Assembly (NCBI GenBank): GCA_036320915.1 | Contig: JAXBDG010000008.1 | Coordinates: forward strand, 806,001 to 870,000 | Direction of reading: 5' to 3' | Source of the DNA: Linnemannia elongata | Taxonomy: Eukaryota; Mortierellomycota; Mortierellomycetes; Mortierellales; Mortierellaceae | Length of the DNA stretch: 64,000 nt | Part shown: one piece after another, positions 35,148-49,332 of the stretch | How the letters are laid out: every line of letters starts with the position of its first letter | How positions within the stretch are numbered: position 1 is the stretch's first letter | Notes under the pieces: model-generated | Told to the model about the DNA's origin: nothing | What the model saw: only the letters and a program-made list of their open reading frames with translations | Databases searched by the model: none | Program-made: the position numbers and the translations under genes

Positions 35148-35966
35148 AAAACACCCCCTCTGCATCCTAGGGCTTACCGACTTGCTGAACAACGACAAGA
35201 AGAAGAACTGCGCCTACGTCTATAGATACGACTACGAAAATGACTAAGGACAGACGACAGTGTCTGACAAATACACCGGGTTTAATCCAAGACCCTCAGC
35301 ATATTTTGAACAGCGGCGGCACTCTTGTTTACAACCCATACACCCTACTCACACACCACGAACAACATCATCATTGTCAAGAACAAACTCCTTCTCCAAA
35401 AACCCAAATAAAGCACTTCCAAGTACCTAATGAAGCAATGGGGTCCACATGATGTCTTTTGCGCATTCCTTTGTTTTTTTTTTGTTATCTATGATGTTGA
35501 AGATGGTGATGATGATTTCTGCTATCTCTCCGTTTATGATGTATGATATGTATGCTGGGTGTGTGTGATATGAGTGTGAGATTGGGAGCAGCGATAAGTT
35601 TGAAGAGCCAGGTTTCAAATGTTGCATCGGCTACGACCTGAAAAAGGAATGGATGGGATGACTTGGGAGAGGCGCAAGGCCCTTGTCTTTTAGTTGAAGC
35701 CCAGCCCGCCGATAGCCTAGCCCGGTAGTTCCACAAGTCAAATCAAATCAACGAAATGAATAATGGGTTCGACGACACAACACAGGTCTAATAGCCCGAT
35801 CAGCAGTCACTTCTCTTCTCATCAAACGGGTCCATGCATAAAACCCATGAGGTTTTTTGTGTTTTTAGTTCTTCTTTCTTCCTTTTCTCTTTTCTTCTCC
35901 ATCCCCAACAACACCAAGTCTCTCTTTCCCCTAACAACTACCAAAACTTCCCACGCTTCATCCATC
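35148..35966 (+). promoter_or_regulatory. 3' flank of RHEB and promoter of GAPDH
   Basis: 819 nt without a gene. The pyrimidine-rich run at ~35870-35905, about 60-100 nt before the GAPDH ATG, matches the CT box known from strong fungal glycolytic promoters. An upstream ATG at 35847 could be used only if transcription starts before the CT box. Confidence 0.55.
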
Positions 35967-37740
<1,774 letters not shown>

Positions 37741-38362
37741 ATCTCCTTTTCTCTCTGGATGGATTTCGCCCTACGATAATCAACTCGACAACTCAACAAA
37801 AAATGGATCTGTACATTTGTGTAAATAGTCAATAGCAACAAAACACAGGAAGTTAGGAGTAGTGACCGAAGCGTGTAGCATCTTCATTGCGCTTAAGTTT
37901 TCTTTTCGCTTTCGAATCTAAATAAAAAAAAAAGGTCCCCCTTCACAGGCCCTTTTCATTCACAATCTCTTTTTTTCCCTGTCTCATCTGTAGCGTGTGT
38001 TCGTGTCTCTTTCTGGTTCTTTGCATTCATTGCCCAAAGTCTAGTTTGGTTCAAAGATTTGGTTTCTGGCGCTGAAACGTGTTTTGGATTAGAGGCTGTT
38101 GTTATTATTAGGAAGGAGGACAAGGGTGAGAGTGTTCAGCTGAACGTCTAAGATAAAGGGTCTATGTAAATGAGGGTTGTGGTAGGCGCGATTAAAGTCG
38201 ACAAAATGAAAAGCAGGACAAAAAAAAAAAAAAGGAAACGAAAAAAAGAGAATGAGAGAGTCGAAGGGTGAGGGTGGTATGAACAGATGGTGGAGGGGGG
38301 GATGGATAAAATGGACTAGCTAGCGTAAAAGAAGGTAGAGAGGTGTGGCGAGCGAGCGGCAC
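37741..38362. other. Convergent 3' spacer
   Basis: 622 nt between the GAPDH and DUF4097 stops. An AATAAA-like AAATAAAAAA lies near 37919 for GAPDH. The remainder is A/G-rich low complexity with no gene. Confidence 0.5.
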
Positions 38363-41026
38363 TTAGATCAAAGAGAGGTAGATATCGCCACTCTGGTTCT
38401 TGCACATAACAAGGCCATTCCCATGGCCAATAACTCCAATCACCTCACGAGTATTCACAGACTCCTTATCCTTCTTGCCCAAGTCCGACGACGATTTTAC
38501 AGTATGGACGGACCGCGTCTCCGAGAAGGACCCGTGCATGGATCCATCGCGAGAGTTGGTTCCTGAGACGGGGGCGGAATGGTGATGCTGGTGGCTGGGG
38601 TACTGGGAGCCGTTGTGGGGGTGATTGAGGTAGGACTGTTGGTGACGGGGGTCGTCCCGGTCCCAGATTGCAGAGTTGGATTTCGTGGGGGTGCTGGGTG
38701 CGGTGGAGTTGCTTCCTTGGGAGGACGTCCGGGAGGACATAGCAGTCGACTGATGGTGGGTGGAGGACCCCGAGGAATTGATGGAGGAGGCAGAGTTGGT
38801 CAAGTTGGGCGTAGACCGCTGCTGGTTATGAGTATGGTACCGATCACTCATCGAAGGGAGAGAAAGGGTAGCGCCCTCAAGGATCTCAAACTCGGGTTCA
38901 TCAATCACAATCTTGCCGTAATGCGTCCGGGCCTCGATCCTGCCCTGGTAGTTGCCCGACATCTTGATCCGTGTAGGGCCTCCAAAGTTGATAAAGTTGC
39001 CCAGCAGACGTTGTTCTTTGTTGGCGAGCAAGATCTTGACATCCAAGGGCTGGCACTGCGTCTTGGCCTCGACGGTAAAGGGTCCAAAGAGATCGGTTCC
39101 ATCGACGTCGACATTGACGGGGTGATGCAAGGTCGCACAGATGACCTTGGGAGCCGGCTGCTGCTCATCCGTGTTCAACAAATGAACCTTGGACGTAATC
39201 TTTCCCGATTTCGCGGTCGCGAACAACCTCGCCACCGAATACTTGCCCTGGATACTCCCCGAGAGGGTATTCTTAATCGTCGCGATCTCTCCATAAAAAC
39301 TTTCAATCGTCACATCCCCCCTCATATTCACGATCGAGAAGTTCTTGATAAAAGTATGCGAGATATTGCCAATCGACAGCTCAACATTCGTTCCCTTGAT
39401 CGAAAAGGATTCGAGGCTATCAAGCTGTCGAGGGATGGTGACGAATACTTGAAAGGTAACGGAACGTTCGAGTTTTTCTTCAAGGGGTGTATGGATAGTG
39501 TAGGTGTATTGGTTGCCGTCTTGGACGGGTTCGAGGGCGGCGGCGTTCTTGAGGATCGATTCCTTGGCCTGGATGCTTGTCCGGATCTGGATCACGTCTT
39601 CGTTTCCGCTCAGAATCGTGATCTCGCCCTGTTTTTTTTCAATTGAAAAATGTTGGAAAGACACAGAGAGAAAAAGAGAGTTAGATGTTTGAATCTTTTC
39701 AAAAAAAATGGTATGGTTTGTATGGAGTGATGAGTGAGGAAGGATGGCTCTCAATCATTGAACATTAACAAGAGAAAAAGTGAAATAGAAAACCCAAAAG
39801 GATGTTCTATTGGTTTGGTTGGTGGAATTGATTTTGCGTGTGGGGGGTGGGAGGTAGATATGGTAGACATTTCAACGAGGGCAAGAGGGTGGATGGATGG
39901 CATGTGTTGAGAGAAAGTTTGATGGGAATTCAGAACGAGAGAAGGGCTCAAATCAAATGAACCGCAAGAGAAGAGAGAGGATGGCCGAATATTATCACCA
40001 CCTCACCGCAGAGAAGGTTACAATTGCAATCCCGGTGGACCCCTGACTGGAAATTAACGCAAGATAGAGTGTGGTTGAAAAAAAACAAGAAAAAGAACGA
40101 GAACAAAAATAACTTCTCTATGCAAAACTGTTTGTTTGCCGTTCTTACTGTCGGTAATATCACTAAATGCCATTCCGCCAATTGAAGGAATGAAATGAAA
40201 AGGAAGAGTGCGGCTGAATCTTCCCTTCGTTATAAAAGGAACGATTGAAAAAGGAAACGAAAATTTAAGCGGCAGACGATAAAGAGCCAAGGGAAACAAG
40301 AGAAGGGAGCAAGGACCAATCGATGCAAAGAGTGCCGCTGCATTGTCAGCACCTACTCAGCACATAGCTAACCAGACCAACAACAACAACCACAGCCAAC
40401 CTACGACGGCACATAACAGTCAAAAATAATGTGATCGTAACACAAAAGGGTTCTCTCTCTCAGTCGTTGTCGACAATAGGGGAAAATAAATATGAGCTTT
40501 CCCAGGATTGGATTGAGCACCACATAATTATATTGCTGGGGGTGAATTGAAGGGAAAGGAAAGAGGTGGGGACTAGGGAAAGAGTGGGGAAGTAACGACA
40601 GAAAGCAGCTCACTGTACGCATATCATGTAATGTAACGTAACCAAAGATGGGTATGTGCAAAAAAATACAAGATATCGAGAGAAAGAGAGAGAGGAGAGG
40701 CACAGCCAAAGCCTGGTAGTTGATTGATCACATCCTTCATCTGGTCGGATGTGATCGGTTGAGAGGTAATGTCTGATATTTTGACGCTGTTGTTGCTGCT
40801 GATGGTTTGAGAATGGGGGAGTGCTGTGTGGATGTATGTATGGCTCCTGGGTGATAATAAAAGTGGGTGATGGGCGGGAGGTGAAATGATGAGTGATGGA
40901 CTTTGTTGGTCTTACCTTGGCGAGACCGACAACGTTGATGGCAATGTTCGAGCAGAGCTCGGCACTGATCTGCACATCCTCGTTCTCGAAATGTGCTGGA
41001 AGGAGTGGTTTGTTGAAGAATCCCAT
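38363..41026 (-). CDS. DUF4097 (putative beta-helical adhesin-like) protein
   Basis: Predicted exons 40916..41026 and 38363..39628, both phase 0, give 458 residues. Exon 1 (MGFFNKPLLPAHFENED onward to NIAINVVGLAK) joins to GEITILSGNEDVIQIRTS, producing the strand pattern that begins DUF4097 domains. The domain continues with repeated short strands (SFSIKGTNVELSIGN, FSIVNMRGDVTIES, GSIQGKYSVARLFATAKSGKITSK) to about residue 290. A Ser/His/Asn-rich linker follows and a last strand (GNGLVMCKNQSGDIYLSLI) closes the protein. No signal peptide is visible, so it is probably cytosolic despite the adhesin label. The intron of 1287 nt is the longest in the window; a small internal exon might have been missed. 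Function unknown. Confidence 0.7.
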
Positions 41027-42725
41027 CTTATCAGATGTATGTGTGTGTGTGATTGAAAAGGGAAAGGGACAGGGAAGGTATGTGTCGAGAGATAGACTCA
41101 AGTATGCAAGGGTGGGTGCTTGGAGAGTGAGAGAGTGAGGGAAATGCAAGGAGAAGAGGAGGAAGGAGATTTGTTGCTCAGCGAGTGACTGAGAGAAGGG
41201 AGGAGTGAGTGAGGGAGAGGAATATTAATGAGTGATGGAATGAGGAGTTGGCGGATGGTATGCTGGTGCTGGTGGTGGTGAGAGTGTAGTGCAAGAGAAA
41301 AAGGAACTCGCGTGGGAGAGTGAGAGTGAAGATGAGTGTAAGGAGGGTATAAGTAAAGAATTATGAAGAAGAAGAAGAAGCAGGGAAGAGGAGAAAGAGA
41401 AGATTAACGAGAAAAAGAAAGCGAGGAGAAGAAGTAGAGAAAGAAAATGAGGTAACAACTCCTCTTTTAGGGTTCTACAGGTGCAATTTCACCCGCTTGC
41501 TGGTTCTCAATCTTCTCTTTCTCTTTCTTTTTGCCACCCACCTTCCTCATTATCCATTTCTCCCTTTTGTCGTTTTATTGTTTTATTTCACTACGCAATG
41601 AGGTCGTTGGTGACGAGGAGGTTCAATCACAAAAATAGGGTTGAAATAGCCCGACACACAACACATAACTATGTCCTCAGGTCCGCCTTCGATTGTCGCT
41701 GGCCAGCTGCGACTTGTAGTGAAACGAACAAATGAACGGTGTGTGGAATTGCCAGAATCGACGTCCCTCTCTTTACTAACCGTTGGAAAAAAACAAATCG
41801 AACTACAGACAGAGGATTCACTTGTTTGTTTACATGACCGAAAGATAATTCATTCATCCTGTTCAACCGCCCCTTCGCTTTGCAATCTCCTGAAGTACCC
41901 ATCGAACTATTTTGGCCCTTCGATCAACTCAATCCATCTCCAGTTCTCCCCCACATCCCGTAAACGTGTTTTGCTTCTTTATTCCCATCAAACCAAATGC
42001 CGCTTATTTGGTGCCCTTTCTTCAGCTCTTCCCTTCTTCGCTCCTTCCTTCATTCATTCATTCTTCCCTTCTGGGTTTCGTTTTGCTAATGTGCAAAATT
42101 GAAATGGCTAATAGATCAGAACTCAATCAAAAACAACGTAAGAACCCAAAAAGAGAATAAGAGGATAGCAAAACGGCGTAAGCTGTGAGCGGAAGGTAGA
42201 GAGGAGTGGAAAAAAGGGCCACGAGTTCAAAAAAGAACAAATAAAATTGTCGAGGGGGCGTCAACAGCTATCTAGGCCCTCTCTCAGTTCAGCTCTTGGC
42301 TGAAGCGTAAAAATTGTACTGTGCCTGATCAGGAATCGATTCGATTGTCCTTTTCTTCCCCTCTCGTTGCCCTTCCACTTCAGTCATATCATTCTTCACT
42401 TGACTCTACATTTTTTCCTGTGCTCTCTCTATTCAACTCAACTGAACTATGCTGAGGGCAGCACGTTGGTTGAATGGATGTGCTCTCAAGAAAAAAAAAA
42501 AAAAAAAGAGAAAATTGTGGACCAAACAACCAGTCCTTCAAAAAAAAGGTCGGCCTTGGAAAAGCCAAATATGGCTTCGTTCACAGTGAACTCCATCGAT
42601 TGACATTACTCAACTTCCTGTGAACAGGAATGGCGGCTTCCGTGGCACTTGTTCATGTCAACAATGCAGCATGACAGTACCCAAAGCTTTGCCCTTGCTC
42701 GACACACACACACACACTCTCTCTC

Positions 42726-42768
<43 letters not shown>

Positions 42769-44470
42769 GTTCTCTCTTCATGTTTTTTTTCTGGCCTTGG
42801 GGAAGAAAAAAGGGCAGAATGAATCTCGACTCGCTCGTCTTTTGCTTTTTCTTTTTTCAATACTGCCTGTCGGGAATAAAATACGCCGCGCACGGTTGGT
42901 GTTTCCAATACACATTTTTTGCTTCTCCGTCCGTCTGTCTGCCGTTAGTGCAACCATGGCAATTTACTTTTTTTTTTACCTGCCATAAATGTACTCGTTA
43001 CTTTTACTTGCTCTGCAACAACTCTGTGGGGTGGGAGAATGCATAGCAAACTGATAACATACGCAGAATACTGTCCGCACCCTTGCTCCTGGTGCATGGT
43101 ACATTGGCTGCCGTATAATTCACATTTCTAGCCAATACAAGTTCCTTCCATCCCCATGCATCCAAGTAGCCAAAAAATACAATGTCCTCATTCCTGCTGA
43201 CACCTGCAGCCTCTCTTATTATCATTCTGCCTCATTCTCTTGAGGATCGGTTTGTCGACATTGAAGCAATGTCGAAAAGGGAACAGGTAGTTTTGAGAGA
43301 AGAATATTCTTGCATTCCTGCGCCATTGATCCGCATAAATTGTACCGTGGGCTTATTTCCCTCTTACGCCTCTCCTCGTCCTTCATTCTAGCCCCCCCAC
43401 CCACCTCCTATTTTGGTTACGAATGAACCCTCGACCAATTCTCCCTCTCATCTTCCCCTATCTCTCTCGCTCTTTCTTTCCCCTCCCTCTATCAGCAAAG
43501 AGAACCATAAAAAGGAAAACAATGACGAGGCCAAGAAGAAGAGCGAGAGCAGAGAGAGAAGAGAGGAAAGAAGGAAGGAAGGCGATTCGACCATTATTGG
43601 CTCAGGCTCTCAAAGGTCCAATTTCTCTTTCTCAACAAGCTGGGAAAAATAACGATCGCACCACACAATGCACAACTAATCCTCCCTTCAGTTCCTCGCT
43701 TGAAAGAAGAAAGCGCCCAGGCGCCACTTTTCATTCTCAACAAAAAAAAAAAAAAACTCCCTTGGCTTCAATTGAACGCAATATACTCCCTCATGTAGCC
43801 ATGCCCCAATAAAATATCCGATGCGCACAACCACGTAACCCCTCACTCGTACTGTATGAAAAGTGCGATAAGTAAACAGAAATCACCCTTGTCGCCTTTC
43901 CCATAGACGCCCCCATCTTCCATTCCTCTACTTTCTCACACTCCAAAACGAGATGATCAATCCTCTCTTCTTTCTCCTTGATTGATGTAACGATTGGCGT
44001 AAGCCTCTTATTTTTCTCAGGAACAAGAAATACAAAAAAAATGAACTGACCACAAAACGACATAACCAATAGTCACTTCCCCACTTTTCTAGGGCGCCGG
44101 TTTTTTTTTTATTTTTTTTTTATTTTGCAAGTAAGCTGGGATCGAAAAACAACATTGGGGCGGCGATTTTTTTTTTTAATAATTTCCCATGAACCGACCG
44201 CCCGACTGTCCCCTCTTTCTACCAACGGTTCTCCTGTCTTTGAAGTTTGTGAACACAAATAAAAATGTTGAACCAGCTCCGCCTGCAGGAGCAAAGCCCC
44301 TTCACCATCTGGGATGAGGGGGCCCATGACACCGTAGCCTCTTTCATTTCTCTTTACATCCGTTCTGCCGCATAGATATCTTTTTACCGTTGGTCTTTTA
44401 TTCGCTTTTCTCTTCACAGCCGTTTGCAAATGTACTCCATGTAGACAAATTAATATATGAGTTATGATAC
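41027..44470. other. Gene-free 3.4 kb with simple repeats
   Basis: No frame on either strand looks like a protein and no RNA gene is recognised. The left part is the promoter of the DUF4097 gene (purine-rich on plus). Further features are a CA then CT microsatellite at 42702-42765, short A tracts near 42490 and 43742, and T/A tracts near 44100-44180 by the ASE1 3' end. Confidence 0.5.
42702..42765. repeat. Compound (CA)n(CT)n microsatellite
   Basis: About 7 CA units are followed by about 24 CT units with one CA interruption. It lies in the gene-free stretch. Confidence 0.9.
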
Positions 44471-47400
44471 TTAGTTGGCAGAGGGACGGATGCGCCCGGC
44501 GGAGGCTTGAGGACGTAGGGATAATGTCCGGGTCCCAGTAAGAGACGGTTGCTGTGGTTGTGAGAGGTTCGGAGAGGTGGGCGGCGTCTTGAAGCTGCTG
44601 GGAAGAGACAATCGCTCGAAACGCTGCGATTTCGAGGTCCCAATTGTTCCCGCGGCTGCTGTAGTCTCGTGCTTGGGAGAAGGTGTTCTTTGTGGCGACA
44701 TCCCAGCAGACAACAACGACGATGTCGACGAGGATGGTGACAAAGTAGATGTCAAGCACGAAGAGGAAATGAGACCAAAGTAAGATGCAGCACCACTCCT
44801 GCTACCAGGAGTAGTAGCAGCGGAAGCAGCAGCAGCAGCAGCAATGGCGACATCAGTCATGGGAGAAGTCGAGGCCGAGGCCGATGCTGAGGCCGGTAAA
44901 GATCCTCCTTGCGACAATAATGATGACTGTGAAGATTTGGATCTCAGCGAATGGCTAGAGCTCATAGAGACAGTCGACGCCGAAGAGGTCTCTCGCCGGT
45001 GGGAGGCAGAAGAGGAGGAAGAATATGGCCCAATCGGGTTGTTCTCCTGCTCAGCATTAGTACTGCGACTACTATTACTGCCTCTTTCCTTGTTGTCCTT
45101 AGACAGCGCGTCCAACGGTGACCCAGGGCTAGTCGACCGAGAGGTAGGCAGAGTATTGGACCGCCGGCTCGCTTCCAAGGATCGAGTCGACGCTGGTAGA
45201 GATTGCTTCGATTGTTGGGGCGTTGCTGTTGTTGTTGCTGTTGTTCGAGACGATGGCGTTGAGATGGTTGGTGGCGCAAGGATAGGTGAAATCGCGCGAC
45301 CCATGATTTGGACCGTCTGACTACGAGTTGGAGCTGCGATAACCGGTGTAAACTTGGCAAACACCGTCTCGTTGACATGTCGGTTCTCGATCTCCTTCTG
45401 AAGCGTCTCGAGATAAGGGAGACCTTCGTACATAAAGCTCTGCTCGTGTTCTTTAGTCACAAAACAAAATTGTAATATATCGTTAGTACAATTGCTCTTC
45501 CATGTTCCTGACTTGCATTGTGACTACGCCTCGCATTTGTTTGTTGGTTGATAGATTTACCTTGTTCAAATCTGATGATAGCATTGAGCAATGTGCTTTC
45601 GAGCTTCAGCAACGTTGGATACGCCCTCCGACGGAACTTTTCCTCCTCGACAAGTTGAAAGGACGATTGGAAGAGTCGCTTGGGGTCACGGGCGGTTTGC
45701 TCAAACGCGATCATCTTCTATTCACCGCACAAGCCAAGAACAAACATCACAAGAGGTTAGAATGTATTCGACGTATATAGACTGCCTGTTGCTTACCGTA
45801 AGCCATCGTAATGCCGTGAGCATGATCCAAAAGTTACCTCAATGTGGTTGCTTCGAGTCATCATGAGTTTGTAGACTGGTTCCGACTTGGAGTACCGGGT
45901 ACGGCACGTGTCGATTTCACTCTGTAACCGTTCCATCTTTTCCATGTAAGTCACATCTATATAGACCAAGACAACATTTTAGTCACTAGTTGATGGCATC
46001 CTTGACAATGACTGTAACAACAAGGCCGTACCTTCGTGCTCAATCGCCTCTCGAAAGCGCTGACGTTCGAGGTCAGCGACAAAACACTGGTCCCAGACCA
46101 ACGTTAACGCAGCCCAACGTTCTCCTGAGTGATAGAGTTTCCGTGCCGCCAGCTCCAACTGTAATGATTTCAGCTCTCTCCCCAACTATCAATCGAACAA
46201 CAAACAAACATAAGTTAGCCTCATGATGTTACACGCAAGTAAACCACGCAAAAACTCTCCCGATACATGACGCTTCGCAAAACATTACCTCCGCAGCATA
46301 CTTGACTGTCGCCTCGTTCTTGAATGTTACTCTCTTGGCGATGGGAGTGTTGAGGTCTTGGTATATTAAACCAAGGACATGCTCCATAGCCCTGATCCTT
46401 GATTGCCGGGTATAATAATTTTGGTCCAAACTGACCAACTTTTCAGAGAGACTTGCAAGGCAGTCCTTGGAAAGACATAGTGGCGCCTCGATCCGTAGAT
46501 ATGAAAATTCCGAGGTCGCCCCTAGCACATCCGCATGATCAAACAATCGACAGAGCGCATTGTCGTAGTCGTCTGTAGGGAGGTAGGCGCATTGGTCCCA
46601 CCTCACTCGAAGCATGCCCACTGTCGACTGAAACCGTTGCAGTCGCTCCATCTACGATGTGAGGGGTGAACGCGTTAGGACAGGGTGAGATGAAGATTAG
46701 ATCAAGACTAGCAGACAGGGGTTCACCGTGAAATACTCCATGAAAACGCCATGAAACGTAGATCCTTACCCATTCTTTTTCCAGAATTCGATACGTCCTT
46801 TCCAACTAAAATGTAACATGTAAAAAGGAATGTGTGTCAAAAACAGTTAGATGGTCTGTCCATCCATGTTCGACTCCAGTGCTTTCCTGCTGTTGTACAA
46901 TTCGAAACATGGAGTCCTACCTGCAATATCCTTGCTCTTGACATGGCTGGCATATCCGACTATACATTACCACAAAGCAAAACAACGTGTGTCAGGGCTA
47001 GACGACATGCGAAAGTGAAAATAGCCTCATTCATGCAGAGCAAAAAATGAGCATGGCGAGCCAAACAGTTTACCTCCAAATAGAGCTCTGGGGGTTCTCG
47101 AATGTTCTCTGCAATGGTGGTGATCATTGACACCCATCGTTCAATCCGTTCCTGCCGCCTCACAATATCCTAAGTATTCATGAGCGAGAGGAGAGCAGTG
47201 GTCAGCCAATGTATTATTATTATTTTTTTGCCAGTCAAAAGCATTGGATTGCAGTGGGCAATGGGTCCATTAATGATGCGAACCTGATAGAGGTCATCGC
47301 AGGCACGAAAGAGGGTTTGCCTTGAGGTGAGGGTGATGGGGGTATAACAGGGCAAGATCATGAGCTGGGTGATGTTGGCAGGGTCGAGTCCAAGTTGGTG

Positions 47401-48060
47401 GCAATGGTCTTCCAGCATCACCTGTGGTGGATAACAAAAAAAGCTATGTTAATTTACTAGAAAGAAGGCATGTGTATGTGTGTGTGTGTGTGGATTTGTA
47501 TGCAATGGTGGCAAAGATCAAAGTGGCAAAGCACATTGGAGCAAAAACAAGGCAGACGATGCACACCTACCATGAGATCCTCGATTTCTGCTGCGAGCAA
47601 GATATGGTCCTTCCTCGCCTCCAGTGCTATCCGATCCAAATGAACAAGGACTTGCTGCACGTCGTTTACCGCCCCCAAAAGAATTGGATGAAAAAAAAAA
47701 CAGTAAAGGCGTCATATTAGCATTATAATAACCCGTGGGACGAGTAGACGTTGTCGCTAAAGGGAAAGTGAACTGCATGGCTCCAGGCGCAAGGTTAAAG
47801 TCATTTACCCAGATGGCATCGTGGTCAGGGTCGGTTGCTGCTCCTTTGCTTGGCTCTGGCGAGAGACATGCGGTCCTTGACCCAGACTGGACCAAGGTCA
47901 GGACGCCAGAGGAGGATGCCGTCGCGATGGTTGTGGTGGTCATTGCAGAGTTTAGTTGAGGAGTGGTCATGGGAGTTGTTGGGGCAGGCAGACTAGGTTT
48001 TGTTGTTGCAGCTGCTGTGATTGGCGGTGTGTTCTTGGCGCCAGTGTGTGAGTGTGAGAG

Positions 48061-48100
<40 letters not shown>

Positions 48101-48135
48101 AAGGAGAGAGGGATAGTAGAGTCGGTGTCGAGCAT
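44471..48135 (-). CDS. ASE1: ASE1/PRC1/MAP65 microtubule crosslinker
   Basis: Ten minus-strand exons: 47809..48135, 47571..47654, 47284..47421, 47074..47169, 46770..46805, 46289..46651, 46032..46185, 45838..45956, 45561..45717 and 44471..45450, giving about 817 residues. The central spectrin-like part carries family signatures: LVWDQCFVADLERQRF (the LWD-like motif), then TARDPKRLFQSSFQLVEEEKFRRR and ..LPKLE-type PTLLKLESTLLNAIIRFEQEHEQSFMYEG. The N-terminus has 13 consecutive Gln; the last ~250 residues are Ser/Pro-rich with many SP/TP sites, as in Ase1, where CDK phosphorylation blocks midzone binding until anaphase. Exon 5 is only 36 nt. The third intron uses GTTCGC, a weak donor, and the first intron acceptor is my best choice among several. 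Start at 48135 avoids a Pro/His-rich leader. Confidence 0.85.
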
Positions 48136-49332
48136 GTCGAGGTGGTGTTGTTTGTGTGAAGGGAGAGTGTTGTCGGTGGGGCAGAGTGGTGGGGCAGTAA
48201 TACAGGAGTGAAGCGGCGGCGACGACGGTAGCAAGCGCCAGGACGGAGCATCGTCCTCTGTTTCTTTTCTCTGTATTTTCCGGGGTTGCAAGGTGTCCTG
48301 AGTCTGTTAAGTATAGGAATGCTGATACGGTTATCGTTGGTTGGTGTGTTCCTGGTGTGTGAATGAGAGAGTGTGAATTTGTATGCCTCCGTCTTCTGCA
48401 AGGGAAAGAACAAAAGGCGCAACACCAAGGGGAAGAGGACAACCTAATGTACTAAAAACCTAAGCCCTCCTTTTCCGCTGTTAATTATTGCCACTCTCTC
48501 GCCCTCTCTCTCACTCTCACTCTCTCTCTCTCTCAGAACAGAGAAACGTTGTCTGACTGAAATTTTTTCCTTTTTTTTCCTTCTACGACGACCGTTTTTT
48601 AATGTTTGAGCAACCTTATCAGACAGACAAAGACATGTGTGATATCGCATCAACCTTCTCCTTGCCCGTCGATTTCTTAAGGGTGAGCACATCTCTTTCT
48701 CACCGTCTTCTCTCTTCTCCCACTCTCTCTTGTCTTTCTCTCGCCACCTTAATTCCTTCATTTTCGATCAAGGGAAGTGTTTGGAGGTAGCAGCGAGAAA
48801 TTGAAATGATATCCTTGGAGAATAATGATGCTCCAATTTTCACTGCCATAGCTTTACACGGCGTGCCCTTGATTGTATCTTGGTTTTGAATGGTATTAAT
48901 TCAAAACGAGGGGTAGAAGTGAACAAGCATCAAAAATCGTCATAAACAGCACCCTCTTCGTTTTTATCTTTTGAACGTGTTGTGGAGGTCATTTTTTGTT
49001 TCTCTTTCTTCATGCCAGTTCAACTCTTAGAACCATTGTGCACAGACGTTTAGAAGATAAAGCAGAGAAAGGGTGAAAGCATAAAAAACGTTACTTGGCC
49101 TGCTAATCATAAACGTGTCATGTGATTTAGCCTACCATTGTTTTTTCTTGCTCCACTTTACCGCCAAGTCAAGGGTCTCATTATTGTTCGCCCAAACGTT
49201 CATCGTTTTCCTTCTTTCATTCTCTCATTCAAACGCCACCAACTACAACCGCCTCATCTCTCAACCTCACACCTCTGTACGCCACCAAAACACACACTTT
49301 CTTTACACCTGACAAGAACACCTTCAACTCAT
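48136..49332. promoter_or_regulatory. Divergent region, ASE1 and SERINC genes
   Basis: 1.2 kb between start codons. It has a CT microsatellite-like run (48500-48536) and two mixed A/T stretches. No gene or clear core promoter motif is visible. Confidence 0.45.

Noticed and set aside
40401..40709. Hydrophobic frame in the DUF4097 intron as a separate membrane protein
   Set aside because: It needs an unclear acceptor and contains CT-repeat-derived Ser/Leu; the direct splice of 40916 to 39628 explains the domain better.
43422..43812. Basic 129-codon frame
   Set aside because: Made of simple GA and A-rich sequence; no domain, no splice context.
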